In this document: positions 1-12,100 of the stretch, in pieces
Numbering within the stretch: position 1 is the stretch's first letter
Layout: the number at the start of each line of letters is the position of its first letter
Assembly (NCBI GenBank): GCA_900660155.1
Contig: CABFPE010000481.1
Location: 468,633 to 532,632 of the forward strand
Direction: 5' to 3'
Length of the DNA stretch: 64,000 nucleotides
From: Hofstenia miamia
Taxonomy: Eukaryota > Xenacoelomorpha > Acoela > Hofsteniidae
Notes under the pieces: generated by a model
Told to the model about the DNA's origin: nothing
Database searches by the model: none
The model's input: only the letters and a program-made list of their open reading frames with translations
Made by a program: the position numbers and the translations under genes

Positions 1-32
<32 letters not shown>

Positions 33-3000
33 TTACATTTATTCATTGAAATTTTTTAATCTAAGGTAAAATTTGGTAAGTGATATCCTCTTTAACTGCG
101 AGTTATTTACTATATGATAAAAAATCAATTGTTATTAGGCTACGGTTAGCTGGGGCGATATATCTAGTGAGACTTTTCAGATGCGTCATTACTACGTGGT
201 TGTATTCCAAACGCGCTTTTGTCATTGTTAGAGCAAGTAAATTTTAGAAAATTATTTCTATTTTTTAGTAAAGTATTAAATTGAAAAATTTTTTATGTCA
301 ACCATATTCAATTACTAGAGCAAAAATACTCGCACTTAATTTATTGATACAATCGTTCTATTATTGAATGTCAAGATTAAATGCATGTAATTTAATTAAT
401 TCACAGTCAACCCTCAATTTACCACATCTCCTCGGGGCCGTAACCTCAAGTGGCCTATTTCAAACACTAAAAATACAACATGTATTCGAATGAACATTAT
501 TGAGGTGAAATATGCTCGACAAACAGAAACTTTTTCAACGAGTTTTAAGCAATTGTTGCAATAGTTTTGCCAAATTTATCAAATAATTTTTCTTCAACTT
601 GATTTCCATTTTAAAAAATAGAATTGCTATTTTTCTACTGTTGCGTATGCTTACTTGTACTTTATTTGAAGTATTTCATCCATATTGCATTAACTTCTTA
701 TTTCTTTTAATAATTTATCATTTTCGAAGTTACCGTCATCATATCTATCATCAATTTCTTCAAGATCACTGTTTATTGAAGTCTCGCATTCGATAACCAA
801 GAACCCTCCTTTTTGAAAACAGTTCTAAAAGGTATCACTAGATACTTTTCCCATGCTGTTTTCAATATATGCATTGTCAATAAGATATTGAAATTCTCGT
901 GATCGGAGTCTAATGCCAAAGATTGTAGATAAAATTTAACAACACAATATAGTAGCGAAGCTGAGAAAGTTTAAAATAACCTTGTTAAAATGAAGCCATT
1001 ATTGCCCACCAATGCAATTCGAGAATCTTTAGGTATAAATTGTACTTTTAATTGACCGCCCAATATTGAGCATTGTACTATTTTGGGCTACCCAATTTTG
1101 AGAATCAAGTTTCATTTATATAAAATATCAAGGGCGCAATATTTAACTTCTCTATTTTCAGTATTACGCTATTCTGATCATATATCCAACTGAGGTTTGA
1201 CTTTAATACATAGAATCAAGCAGTAGTGAGTTTTTTGTTTAAGTAGGTTGCACTAAAATTGCAGTTGTTTATTTAATCCAATTAAACAGTTTTTGTAAAT
1301 TTTCAAGCGATTTTCTCCAATTTGGAAATCCTAAGAGGTGGCCACAACAATTGGTGAACGTGCTCGAATATACTTCCACGATAAAGGCATTTCAGGCAAT
1401 CAGCTCAAGAAGACATCGAATAATTATCTCATTGTTCAGTTTATTATTGGCCACCACCTTAACAAATATTACCATTACTGGGGTCTTAGAACATATTTTT
1501 TGAAATGTTTTGGCATTAATCAATTTGCAGCCCCAGTATATCAATTTTTTTATTCTCTTAGTATTCAGTAATATGTAAGCTATAGTCCTGCCAAGTTTCC
1601 CTGCTCATGATGAATGAGCACCCAGTCGGTTTTAAAAGTAAAACGAGCGCGGCCTAGATAGGGTTGATATAATCTATCACGCCTGAATTTTTTTATTGAA
1701 TTTATATTTCATTCAGTGAAATTGTTTCCACTTTCAAATTACATAGAGTGCGACATGTGCATATAAATAGCCTTTACTTTCCTCCACATTTGGCTTGAGA
1801 TTGTTAGCAGTAAATGTTTGCTTATGACTTTTGATGTTTGTTTTGTTTACCTGAAGTCAGCGTTTGTTTAACCTTCGATTTAATTTTCCCTTAATTTTCT
1901 TTGATTAAATCATTTAGCTACATTAGTAAAATAATTTCGTTTAATAAATTATTTGATAATTCTTCTATACAAATGAGTTCGAAACATTCTAAATTTTGTC
2001 TTTACGGAGCTATACAAAATTTTTAAGTTAGTGTAATGTATTTTTATTTCCGTTAGTCTTCTGAGAAGATTTCGTTTTCACATCGCTAAGTCTGAATCAA
2101 TACTGAATTGTACTAAATAATAGTTTATATTTCTAGGACTATTTTTACTCAATTTAAAATGTCAAAATTTATAATCATTATAGTCGCTGCTCGCTGCAGT
2201 TCTACTCTATATCACGATTATTATATTTCGTTGTTTAAACTATTTACTAATTTCAAATGCATTTAATTTCTTTTTAAAATGGTAATAGTTGCTTTACTCT
2301 TTTGGCACTTTTTGATTGTATTTCAAATTTTGACCTTCAATATGAATATATTATTCTCAACATATAAATCTGAGTGATTTTGTAGAACCATTGGTAAGTG
2401 TTCAATCGTATTTAAACATGTATATTTAAATGGCTTCTTTAGTTTAGTAGAATTTCGTTTGTTTATTCTATTTTCCTGTAATTTACACAAACGTGTTTTA
2501 TTGAATTCTTTGCATTGATTATATTTTCACAAGTGAAATTTACCTATGCGCGCTTCTCTATTTATTTGCGCAAATGATCTATAATATATTTCGTGTATTG
2601 AAAGATTTTTACGTTTAAGAAACCATCTAAACAAATTTTTGTGCTTTCAGGTTGTTAGGTATAAAATTTCAATCGCATGAATTTTTATTTTTACATTTAA
2701 GCAAGATTTTTTCTAGCAAACGATGCATATTTTAAGATAAATTAGCATTAATTTTTTTGATGTTACATTAATTAGAAATTTTGTGAGTCCCCACAAGTTT
2801 TCTCACTCGTTGTGAATGACGATTGAACGTTGTATCCGATGAGTTCGAGTAAGATATGTTCAATCTTTGACAACATTCCATCACCATTTTTGTTGGACAG
2901 GTCACAGGGAAATGAGATTTCCGACCGATATTAAATAGTATTTGGCTTAGATTGTCAATCATGAATTTACCACTTGTTTAAGCCTGAACTGTAGGTGGCT

Positions 3001-3144
3001 TGCCAAATTGATGATTATTTTTGTTTCATGGTTAATTAATGAATTACTCACTTATTAATTGCATTCCGTGTAATTAAGTGTATATTCTGAAATCTATCGT
3101 TGTTTTAGTGCCAAACAGGTATTTAGTACACATTCGAGATTGCC
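1..3144. other. Upstream region of the LRP gene, no coding gene seen
   Basis: The region opens with a (TA)n tract to about position 29 and then continues as AT-rich DNA. Short open frames exist but have no domain signature, codon pattern or splice context. A TTTAG sits about 17 bases before the first ATG of the receptor gene, so the 5' UTR may be spliced (or receive a spliced leader) just before the start codon; this is inference. I see no recognisable promoter element. Confidence 0.5.
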
Positions 3145-3196
3145 ATGCACGCGTGGCTCTTGTATTTAGCGCATCTCTACTTCGTTCTCATAACTG
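3145..3196 (+). CDS. LRP1: LRP1 exon 1: signal peptide
   Basis: The exon starts at ATG and encodes [18 protein letters not shown], a hydrophobic secretory signal peptide. It ends in phase 1 before gtaagt. A phase-1 signal-peptide exon suits the phase-1 modules that follow. I chose this start because it is the only ATG near the first module that gives a signal peptide and a good donor. Confidence 0.75.
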
Positions 3197-6100
3197 GTAA
3201 GTTTTCCCATTTGACCCGTTTATATTTAGAACTAATTGTTGTTTAGTAATTAATTTACTCAATTTTAGAGAGATTCAGTGATATTTTGGCTAGAATTTCG
3301 CACACATTACGTTTAAAAAAACCTATAATAAGTGATATTTGAAAATCAGATTTATATGTAGCGGTATTCTAAAGTAAGTACTGGGTGAAAACTAAAAAAA
3401 ATAATCAAATGCGAAAATGTAGAATATATCTTTTATGTGGCCAGTAGGATGTTTCATTTTGATTAGTTTCCTCATCCGACATTGTCCAAATTTTAAATCG
3501 AAACTTGTTTAAAAATCAGGCTAGTTTCGTTTGGTAATTTAATTAATGACTGAAATTATTGTTCCGTCAGGAAATCTTATGTTCCTGTTAAAATCGAAAT
3601 AGCTGCTTTGTCGTCAAAATTCGCTCAACGTCGTGCTGAGACTTCTAAATGTTTTTTTAAATGTCCACTTTGTAAAACGCTCATTAGAGGTACTTGCAAT
3701 ATTCGCATAAATTATCGAGCCGTTTTAAAAATAACTTTATGTGCAGTGAGTTTACTGTGGGATTTGAAAGAATGTTTAAAATTTCTCGTTTCTTTTTCTT
3801 ACGCCATTAATTTTGTAATTTAATTGTTTTTCTCAAACGATTTTCGATTTGTCTAAATGTATGCAGTGTGCACGCAATAAATTAGGAAATTGATTTCATT
3901 CAATATCATTTTGTTAAGCTTAGAATGTGTCGAAATTTTACATGCTACGGCCAAATTCGTTTATCACAAAATGTCTTCAAAACCATATCTATCAAAATAA
4001 CTTCTTAAATATGCTGTATTAACTATTAAATTATGCTGTATTATTAGAAATGTATGCTCTAAAACTACTTTTTCATATAAATGTTTTATTCATGGACAAC
4101 ATTTTCGATTTTTTCGGCATTGCCTGAATGAGAAAACTTTTAACAACATCCGTGTATAGTTTTTGAGTGATTTTGAACGCATATATCTTAGTTAGTATGA
4201 AGAAATTAACACTTTCTAATGGAATATGATATATTTGATTTTAAAGTTTATTAATGGTTGTCCGGATTCCCTTGAAAATTGATTTGTCTAACAAATTATT
4301 GAGTGACTCTAGAAACTTTCTTTATATACCTATTAGTGCTTTTTAAAAGTACGAATGCATAGTCTTGTCTTGATTAATTTCTAACTTGTACAATTTATAT
4401 TCAAGTTTGTAAATCAAGGATTGCTTGCCACAACATGCTTATATGCAATAGCTCATCATCATATTCATAAATACGCGCTATTTGCAACTATTTTTTATTC
4501 ATTGTAGTTGACCACAAATTATTCTACATTAACTTGCTTGATACATTTTATGCTTAAGTCATATTTGGTCGCCCCTACGAATTTTGGACAGACTGCAGTT
4601 ATTCATTTGCAATTTTGTTTTACTGTTAAAATTTCAAGGTGGGTTGTGTTCTTATCAATATTTTATTGGATATAGCTTCCTTTTCGCCTTCCTACTAAGA
4701 ACGCATTAAAATAAATATTAACTATATGTAAACAGATGATTTTCGTATAGATTTTGTAAATTTAGAAAATATTCTGCACAGTTATTATGCCAATGCCTCT
4801 GAAATTATTGTGGAAATTTTTTATAAAAATTTTTAAGCAATACAAAATTGTGCACGTGAAATTGAATGGTTTTCTTGTTGAGCACCTGGCAATGATCCTT
4901 AAACTAGTTAGGATTGTTTAAAATTTTTTATGGTTCTAAATCTAATGGAGATGTTGATAATTTGAAAGTACCATGCGATAGAGGAGTCTCCTCTGTTATT
5001 TACCTTTCGCGGATAATGAACTAATTCATCATGTGAAAAATCAAAAATGTCTTGCAAAATGGAAAAAAATGTTAGAAATGCTTTCAATATCCTCACTTGA
5101 TGCTTCTTTTCTGACATTTAATCAGGCAAAATTTCTTTTCTATTTCATTTCAGAGTTTAATTGCTTTCTCCCATAAATTGTAATTTATTTTCGTTTGTGT
5201 GAGTCATTCATGCTACAATTAATAATTAAGAAGTTTGATATTTTAAATATTATAATGCAAAAATACACTTTGAGTTGCTTTTGATATTTCATTTCAATAG
5301 TTTTTTTAACTGACTTGTGCAGGGAAGATTCATTGCAATAATGTATTCTATTTGAGTGTCTCATCAGAGTTGTAACCGGGCCGTGATTTCAAGGCCGACC
5401 CTTGGCCCTTTATGCCATTGCACAAGCGTAAACCGGCTTTTTGCAATTGGTAAAATTTAGGCCTAACTCGAGCTCGTCATATCCAAAAACATAAGATTTT
5501 TTATGTAAATAAATAAAATTGATTGGCACTTGCTATTACTAAGGGAATTTGTGAGATAATTGTAATTGTTGTAACCGTGGATTTACTTTTTGATGTATAA
5601 TTAGTCAATTGAATATATTAGTTGATATATTATTGCAATGTACGAGAAAGAATGTATATTTAATACAATTTTGAACAATGCTAGGCCGTTGTACAGAAAT
5701 TTCATACCCAGGCTGCTTCATTCTTAGTTTTTCAGCGCTTACAACATTTTACATAGCTTAATCTTATAAATTTAGTACACGGTTATGATGTAACATGTAC
5801 AGATTTTCAACAGAAATGTCCTGACACTTCGTGGTGTATTGATGAATGGGATGTGTGTAAAAATGACGCTTGTTCATCCTTTAATTGTAGTAAGTACAGA
5901 TTTTTTAAATTCTCCTTTAATAGTGCTTTTTACAAAAATAATTTTATAAATAAATATTTTGCAAATACAAATTTTAGAAGGTTGAAAATGATTTTATTAT
6001 ATATAATACTGTTGTACCAATTTTTTGGTTTGTTTAGCAGATGTAAATTGTAATTCACTAATTTGTCCAACTACCTGCTTGGCGTCGCCTCTGGGTGGGG

Positions 6101-9100
6101 TATGCTCCTGTCCACCTGGAAATGTCTATCGGAATGGCATTTGCGAAAAGGTTAATCGTTGCTCCTCATGGGGCTACTGTGACCAAATTTGTACCAACTT
6201 GCCAACATCCACAACCAATTGCGACTGCTATAATGGATACACAGTTTCAAACATTACCGAGTGCTTACCGGAATCTGGAAGTTGTAAGTATTATTTCTAA
6301 GCATTTATTAAATCATTTCTCGTATATACAATGCATATCAATTTTGTATAGGCTTTTGTACAATATGGAAAATTTACATGCACTCGAAGTGCTACCGGTA
6401 TCTTCATTGTCAATTTTTAATACCATTTTACTCTGTAATGCCCATACTTCATAAAATGTCTATAATTGGTTATTAAGTAATGTTCTACAAGTTAACGTTT
6501 TTAGAAATCAAGGTTAAACTACCTCAATGATATTGTTGAAAACCAGTCAAAGGGTTCAAATATTGAGCATTGTTTAACAAATCTGCAATTAAAATCAGTT
6601 TTTAGGTTTTTTAACACTTTCACCCACTGTTTGAGAATTCACTCGCTATGAAATTGATAATATCCTTAAGCCATTGTATATGTTGTTTTGATAATATCCT
6701 TAAGCCATTGTATATGTTGTTTTGATAATATCCTTAAGCCATTGTATATGTTGTTTTGATAATATCCTTAAGCCATTGTATATGTTGTTTTGATAATATC
6801 CTTAAGCCATTGTATATGTTGTTTTGATAATATCCTTAAGCCATTGTATATGTTGTTTTGATAATATCCTTAAGCCATTGTATATGTTGTTTTGATAATA
6901 TCCTTAAGCCATTGTATATGTTGTTTTGATAATATCCTTAAGCCATTGTATATGTTGTTTTGATAATATCCTTAAGCCATTGTATATGTTGTTAAGCTTA
7001 CTAAATTCTATGATGTTCATGAGATTCTCAAAGGAATACTTGGCATTATAGTGTTAAGAAGTTTTTTTAAAATTTAAAATTATGTATCACAGCTTAAATA
7101 TTTCACAAATTTTGTTGTTTTACTTCAACAATTTATGATTTGCTTTTAGAACAATTAATAAGTACAAAATGCCAACTGCGTTGTTGCAAATTAAAACCAA
7201 GTATATCGTTGCATGTGAATTAGTGCGCAATTGTTTCCATTCGCTTAGTCAAGTGTGCAACTTGAAAACTATAGAGTACGGTGTTGGCATTGTTACGCAA
7301 ATTTGTCTCTCTTGTGATATTGTTATTAAATTTATTAAATCATATTATATTATTAATGTACGGTGTACATATGTTTTTCTTGAATTTCTAGTTCAACCTC
7401 AATGGCATTTATCCGTAATCAGTAGTTAATTGTTCAATAAAGCAGGGTTGCTTGATATAAATCAGGAGTTTGCAACATATTTTTAAGAAGGCCACTTAAA
7501 TGATTTTTTGAGTGCATGAAGGGACATATTGTCATCCATTTAGTTTTTCACTCTCATAATAAACATGCATGTTGCCATATAAGCACTAAAAAAAACTACA
7601 TTTCTATTAAAACATTGAACATAGGACTGATGTTTAATTATGTATCTCTTTGACGCAACTACTCTATCCTATCCTGCGAATATAGCAGATTTTCCGAGTC
7701 CTCGCGAGGCATCCTAGCGAATATCAATGTCGCAATTGTGTCGCAATTCAACCTGAAAACATCAAGTGCGTGTCTTATGTTTGTTCAAATGGATGTCATG
7801 AATGTGATAACATTTGGTTATATTTAAAAATATTATTCACTCATATTAATCAACTCAAATTTTAAAATGTTAAATGTTGGAATTGTATTAGTTTTGGAAG
7901 AATTTATGCTTATTTTCATATATAAATTAATGTATATTTAAACTTTAAGCTGCAATTGAATTGGCATTATGAGCTTTTTAAGAACTTCATGTTATGTATA
8001 GTTTGAATATATCAGTTCGAGCTAACTCAGGAATTATATATATATATATATATATAGGTCTGAAATTTTAAGATATGAACATTGTTACATGTACACTTAA
8101 ATATTTTGACACTAGAATTGTTGCATCAAAGAGACATTCTCCAAATATCACTGTAGATGACATTAAAACAGATGGATTGCATTATTAGTTTAGGAATGGT
8201 AGGATTTTGGTTTGGTCTCAGAGAGATTGTAATGTTTATTGGTTTATAAAATATTGGATAAAAGTTAAATACATTTGTTGTTATATTCCCTCAATGTTCA
8301 TCCATTCTCATTAGTAACAGGACTTGTATCATATGTGAAACTAAGAAAATTGCTTGTCGCACTCCCACATTACCTTTAGCCAGTGAACCAGGATGGTTTA
8401 CGATTTATTTTAATAGAGAGCCACATCTAATATAAATTGTATTACGCGTAATGTAGATTTAAGAGATTGGCTCTATTTCACAAAAATATAAGAAACGTTT
8501 TTCAATGTGAATCGTTTGGAAAACAAGAAATACATTGTGAATGCTATATTTGTCTGATTTGTTACACTTTTATTAATGTTTAAAAATATCAAAAAAATCA
8601 TATTTTACAAATATATAGAATTTATATAAGCAGATTCAATATAAAAAACCTGATTTTATTGATTTTTATACACGATTCTTGATAATTGGGTGCAGTTCCT
8701 TAAAGCCTACTGAATATATTACATTCAGTGCGTCATGATACATGTGCTTTTCACTTTTCTTTAGTAGATCACTCGATTTTTGTTTAAGAGTAAAGTAATA
8801 TTTCTACTTAGAATTGTCCTTGAAAAACTATGTACAGAAGAGTTTATATATTTAGTAAATTTTTATTAACTGAGGAATATGATAAATGATATAAAGTGGA
8901 AACAGTGACAGCTTTTACTTATAGAATTAATTACACATGTACGCTTGTTGTATAGCACGTAAATTTGAATGCATTTTAGATCAAAATTTTGCGCTAACTA
9001 ACATTCTAACAATATTTATTTTTGATTCCCTTAAAAAATTATTTATAAACACCCAACTTTTGTTTTAGTGCAATGTAAGCAAAAGAAAAGGCTCAAGGTT

Positions 9101-12100
9101 GGTGAGAGCTTCGCTCTCAACGTTAAATTTTCCGATTTCGTTACACGAGCGCCTTTTTCATTCAACTTGAGTGTATTTTGTTTTGCTTTAAGCTTGAAAA
9201 TTACAATATATAAATGGGTGACAAATACTACATGAGATGTTTACATCACTTAGAATTTCTCCACACTTTCCATTGCTCTTCGTTATGTTTAATGTAATCC
9301 ATCACAGAGGAAACAGTGCATCAATAGGAGCCAACAAACTATTTGACTTTATGAGTAGAACAATAAATTAACTTTTCTCTAATTAAAATGAGAAAGTCAA
9401 ATGACTTGTTTTTTTTCTGTTCGCCTACATCAAACAATGCCGGGCAAGTGCTAAGAAATGTTCATTTTGGTATAGTTTTTTAAAATTATTTTAGTTTGTA
9501 ATTTTTTCTCCTTTTTATCATTTCAAAAAATAGCATTATAAAGCGGATGTGTATCAAAGTTTGAAGGTATTAAAAATATATTAGGTTGATTAATATCATC
9601 AGATGTTGTAAAAAATTAATATCGCGATTTTATGAAAAAATATCCAGTTAATTAATTTTCGAATTAAGCGCAAAAAATTATCTAGAAAAATTTAATTTTA
9701 GCTTGCTATCCAAAAATTTTCTCGAATGTTATATTTTCAAATATGAACCACTGGAGGTCCATATTTTGAAAGCAAAGCAGCATCTATTCGCCAGTAGCAA
9801 TTGTTTGGGCTTTCCTGATGTGATTTGATTTGTGTGTTAATTTTTTATTGCTTCATTACATTAAATTATGCCAGAGCTTTGCGTGAATTTTAAAAAATTA
9901 TTTTATGAAATGTTATTGTTTTTGTATCCAAATACGCAGTTGTACGCATTTACTTTCCTCTTTTCAAATTCATCGAGATCGCGAGTTACATTCAATAGAC
10001 AATTCATTTTAATTTAACAACCATGTAAAGACATATTATTATGTATATTTATTAATTATATGTTTTTCCAAGATTAGCGCTTAAAATGTTATGAACAGAT
10101 TTTCCAATTATCATATTTAGCTGAACCTCGGGTGTTATACACAGAAGGCAAAACTGTTGTTTACTCTGACTTAAGAGAACAAGATGTACAAGAAGTGTTT
10201 TCTACCTCTATCTCTTCCGTCCAGTCCTTTGCTTATCTCAACAGCCACACAGATGGCAAACAATACATTTTCGTTGCATTAGATCTACATCGTGGGGTAA
10301 TACTGTTTAAATCGATAAATTTATAATTTATGCAAATTGAACCACCGTTAGAGGGCAAATTAATGTCTGATATTTAGGACATATGGACTAATCTTGAAAT
10401 GTGGTCATTCGATGGAACAGTAAAACGCACTTTAGCGAATAAGTTACTGCGCCAGCCAATAGATATGGCTGTGGACTGGGTGAATCAGAATCTTTATGTA
10501 GCAGATATTCTTATGCAACACATCCTTGTTGTGAACTACGTTAATAACCATGCTGCAGTGGTTTTCGCAGACAATCTTGTACACCCATCAGCTGTTGTTT
10601 TAGATCCTTATGAAGGGTATGATTTATAATATGATTAAAAACTTAGAAGTTATTCTGTAATCGTTTTGCGAAAACAATCACATGAATGTCTGTTGGCATT
10701 CAATAAATTAGTTCTATCCAAGAAATATATTGTAAACCAATTTTTAGTAACACTTTAACGACCATGGGGTAAAAAATTACCCCATTCAGACCATATAATA
10801 CGAATTGCTCAGTAAAATTTTATTGCATATGTTTCAAATTTTTATTAGAACAGTGCAATTATTTTGCTATTCTCTTGTAAGAAGCTGTTTGATCTAGAAC
10901 ATTAATTGGAACTTCTATGCATTTGTTCTTCAAAATATTGGCTTGCTATCTTCAATTAATTTAGCAATGAACAGACCCAAAGAACTGCAGCATCGCAGGC
11001 AATTAATTTTCTATTTGCTGTCAATGAAGGCTATCTTGATATTAAGTTTCAAATTTATGATATATATATATATATATATATANNNNNNNNNNNNNNNNNN
11101 NNNNNNNNNNNNNNNNNNNNNNNNNNNNNNNNNNNNNNNNNNNNNNNNNNNNNNNNNNNNNNNNNNNNNNNNNNNNNNNNNNNNNNNNNNNNNNNNNNNN
11201 NNNNNNNNNNNNNNNNNNNNNNNNNNNNNNNNNNNNNNNNNNNNNNNNNNNNNNNNNNNNNNNNNNNNNNNNNNNNNNNNNNNNNNNNNNNNNNNNNNNN
11301 NNNNNNNNNNNNNNNNNNNNNNNNNNNNNNNNNNNNNNNNNNNNNNNNNNNNNNNNNNNNNNNNNNNNNNNNNNNNNNNNNNNNNNNNNNNNNNNNNNNN
11401 NNNNNNNNNNNNNNNNNNNNNNNNNNNNNNNNNNNNNNNNNNNNNNNNNNNNNNNNNNNNNNNNNNNNNNNNNNNNNNNNNNNNNNNNNNNNNNNNNNNN
11501 NNNNNNNNNNNNNNNNNNNNNNNNNNNNNNNNNNNNNNNNNNNNNNNNNNNNNNNNNNNNNNNNNNNNNNNNNNNNNNNNNNNNNNNNNNNNNNNNNNNN
11601 NNNNNNNNNNNNNNNNNNNNNNNNNNNNNNNNNNNNNNNNNNNNNNNNNNNNNNNNNNNNNNNNNNNNNNNNNNNNNNNNNNNNNNNNNNNNNNNNNNNN
11701 NNNNNNNNNNNNNNNNNNNNNNNNNNNNNNNNNNNNNNNNNNNNNNNNNNNNNNNNNNNNNNNNNNNNNNNNNNNNNNNNNNNNNNNNNNNNNNNNNNNN
11801 NNNNNNNNNNNNNNNNNNNNNNNNNNNNNNNNNNNNNNNNNNNNNNNNNNNNNNNNNNNNNNNNNNNNNNNNNNNNNNNNNNNNNNNNNNNNNNNNNNNN
11901 NNNNNNNNNNNNNNNNNNNNNNNNNNNNNNNNNNNNNNNNNNNNNNNNNNNNNNNNNNNNNNNNNNNNNNNNNNNNNNNNNNNNNNNNNNNNNNNNNNNN
12001 NNNNNNNNNNNNNNNNNNNNNNNNNNNNNNNNNNNNNNNNNNNNNNNNNNNNNNNNNNNNNNNNNNNNNNNNNNNNNNNNNNATATATATAATATATATA

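Noticed and set aside
599-1571. Small frames at 599-796 and 1338-1571 as upstream genes
   Set aside because: AT-rich composition, no domain, no splice or start context.
6656-6993. CRISPR-like array
   Set aside because: Units abut without variable spacers, and the DNA is clearly eukaryotic; it is a minisatellite.
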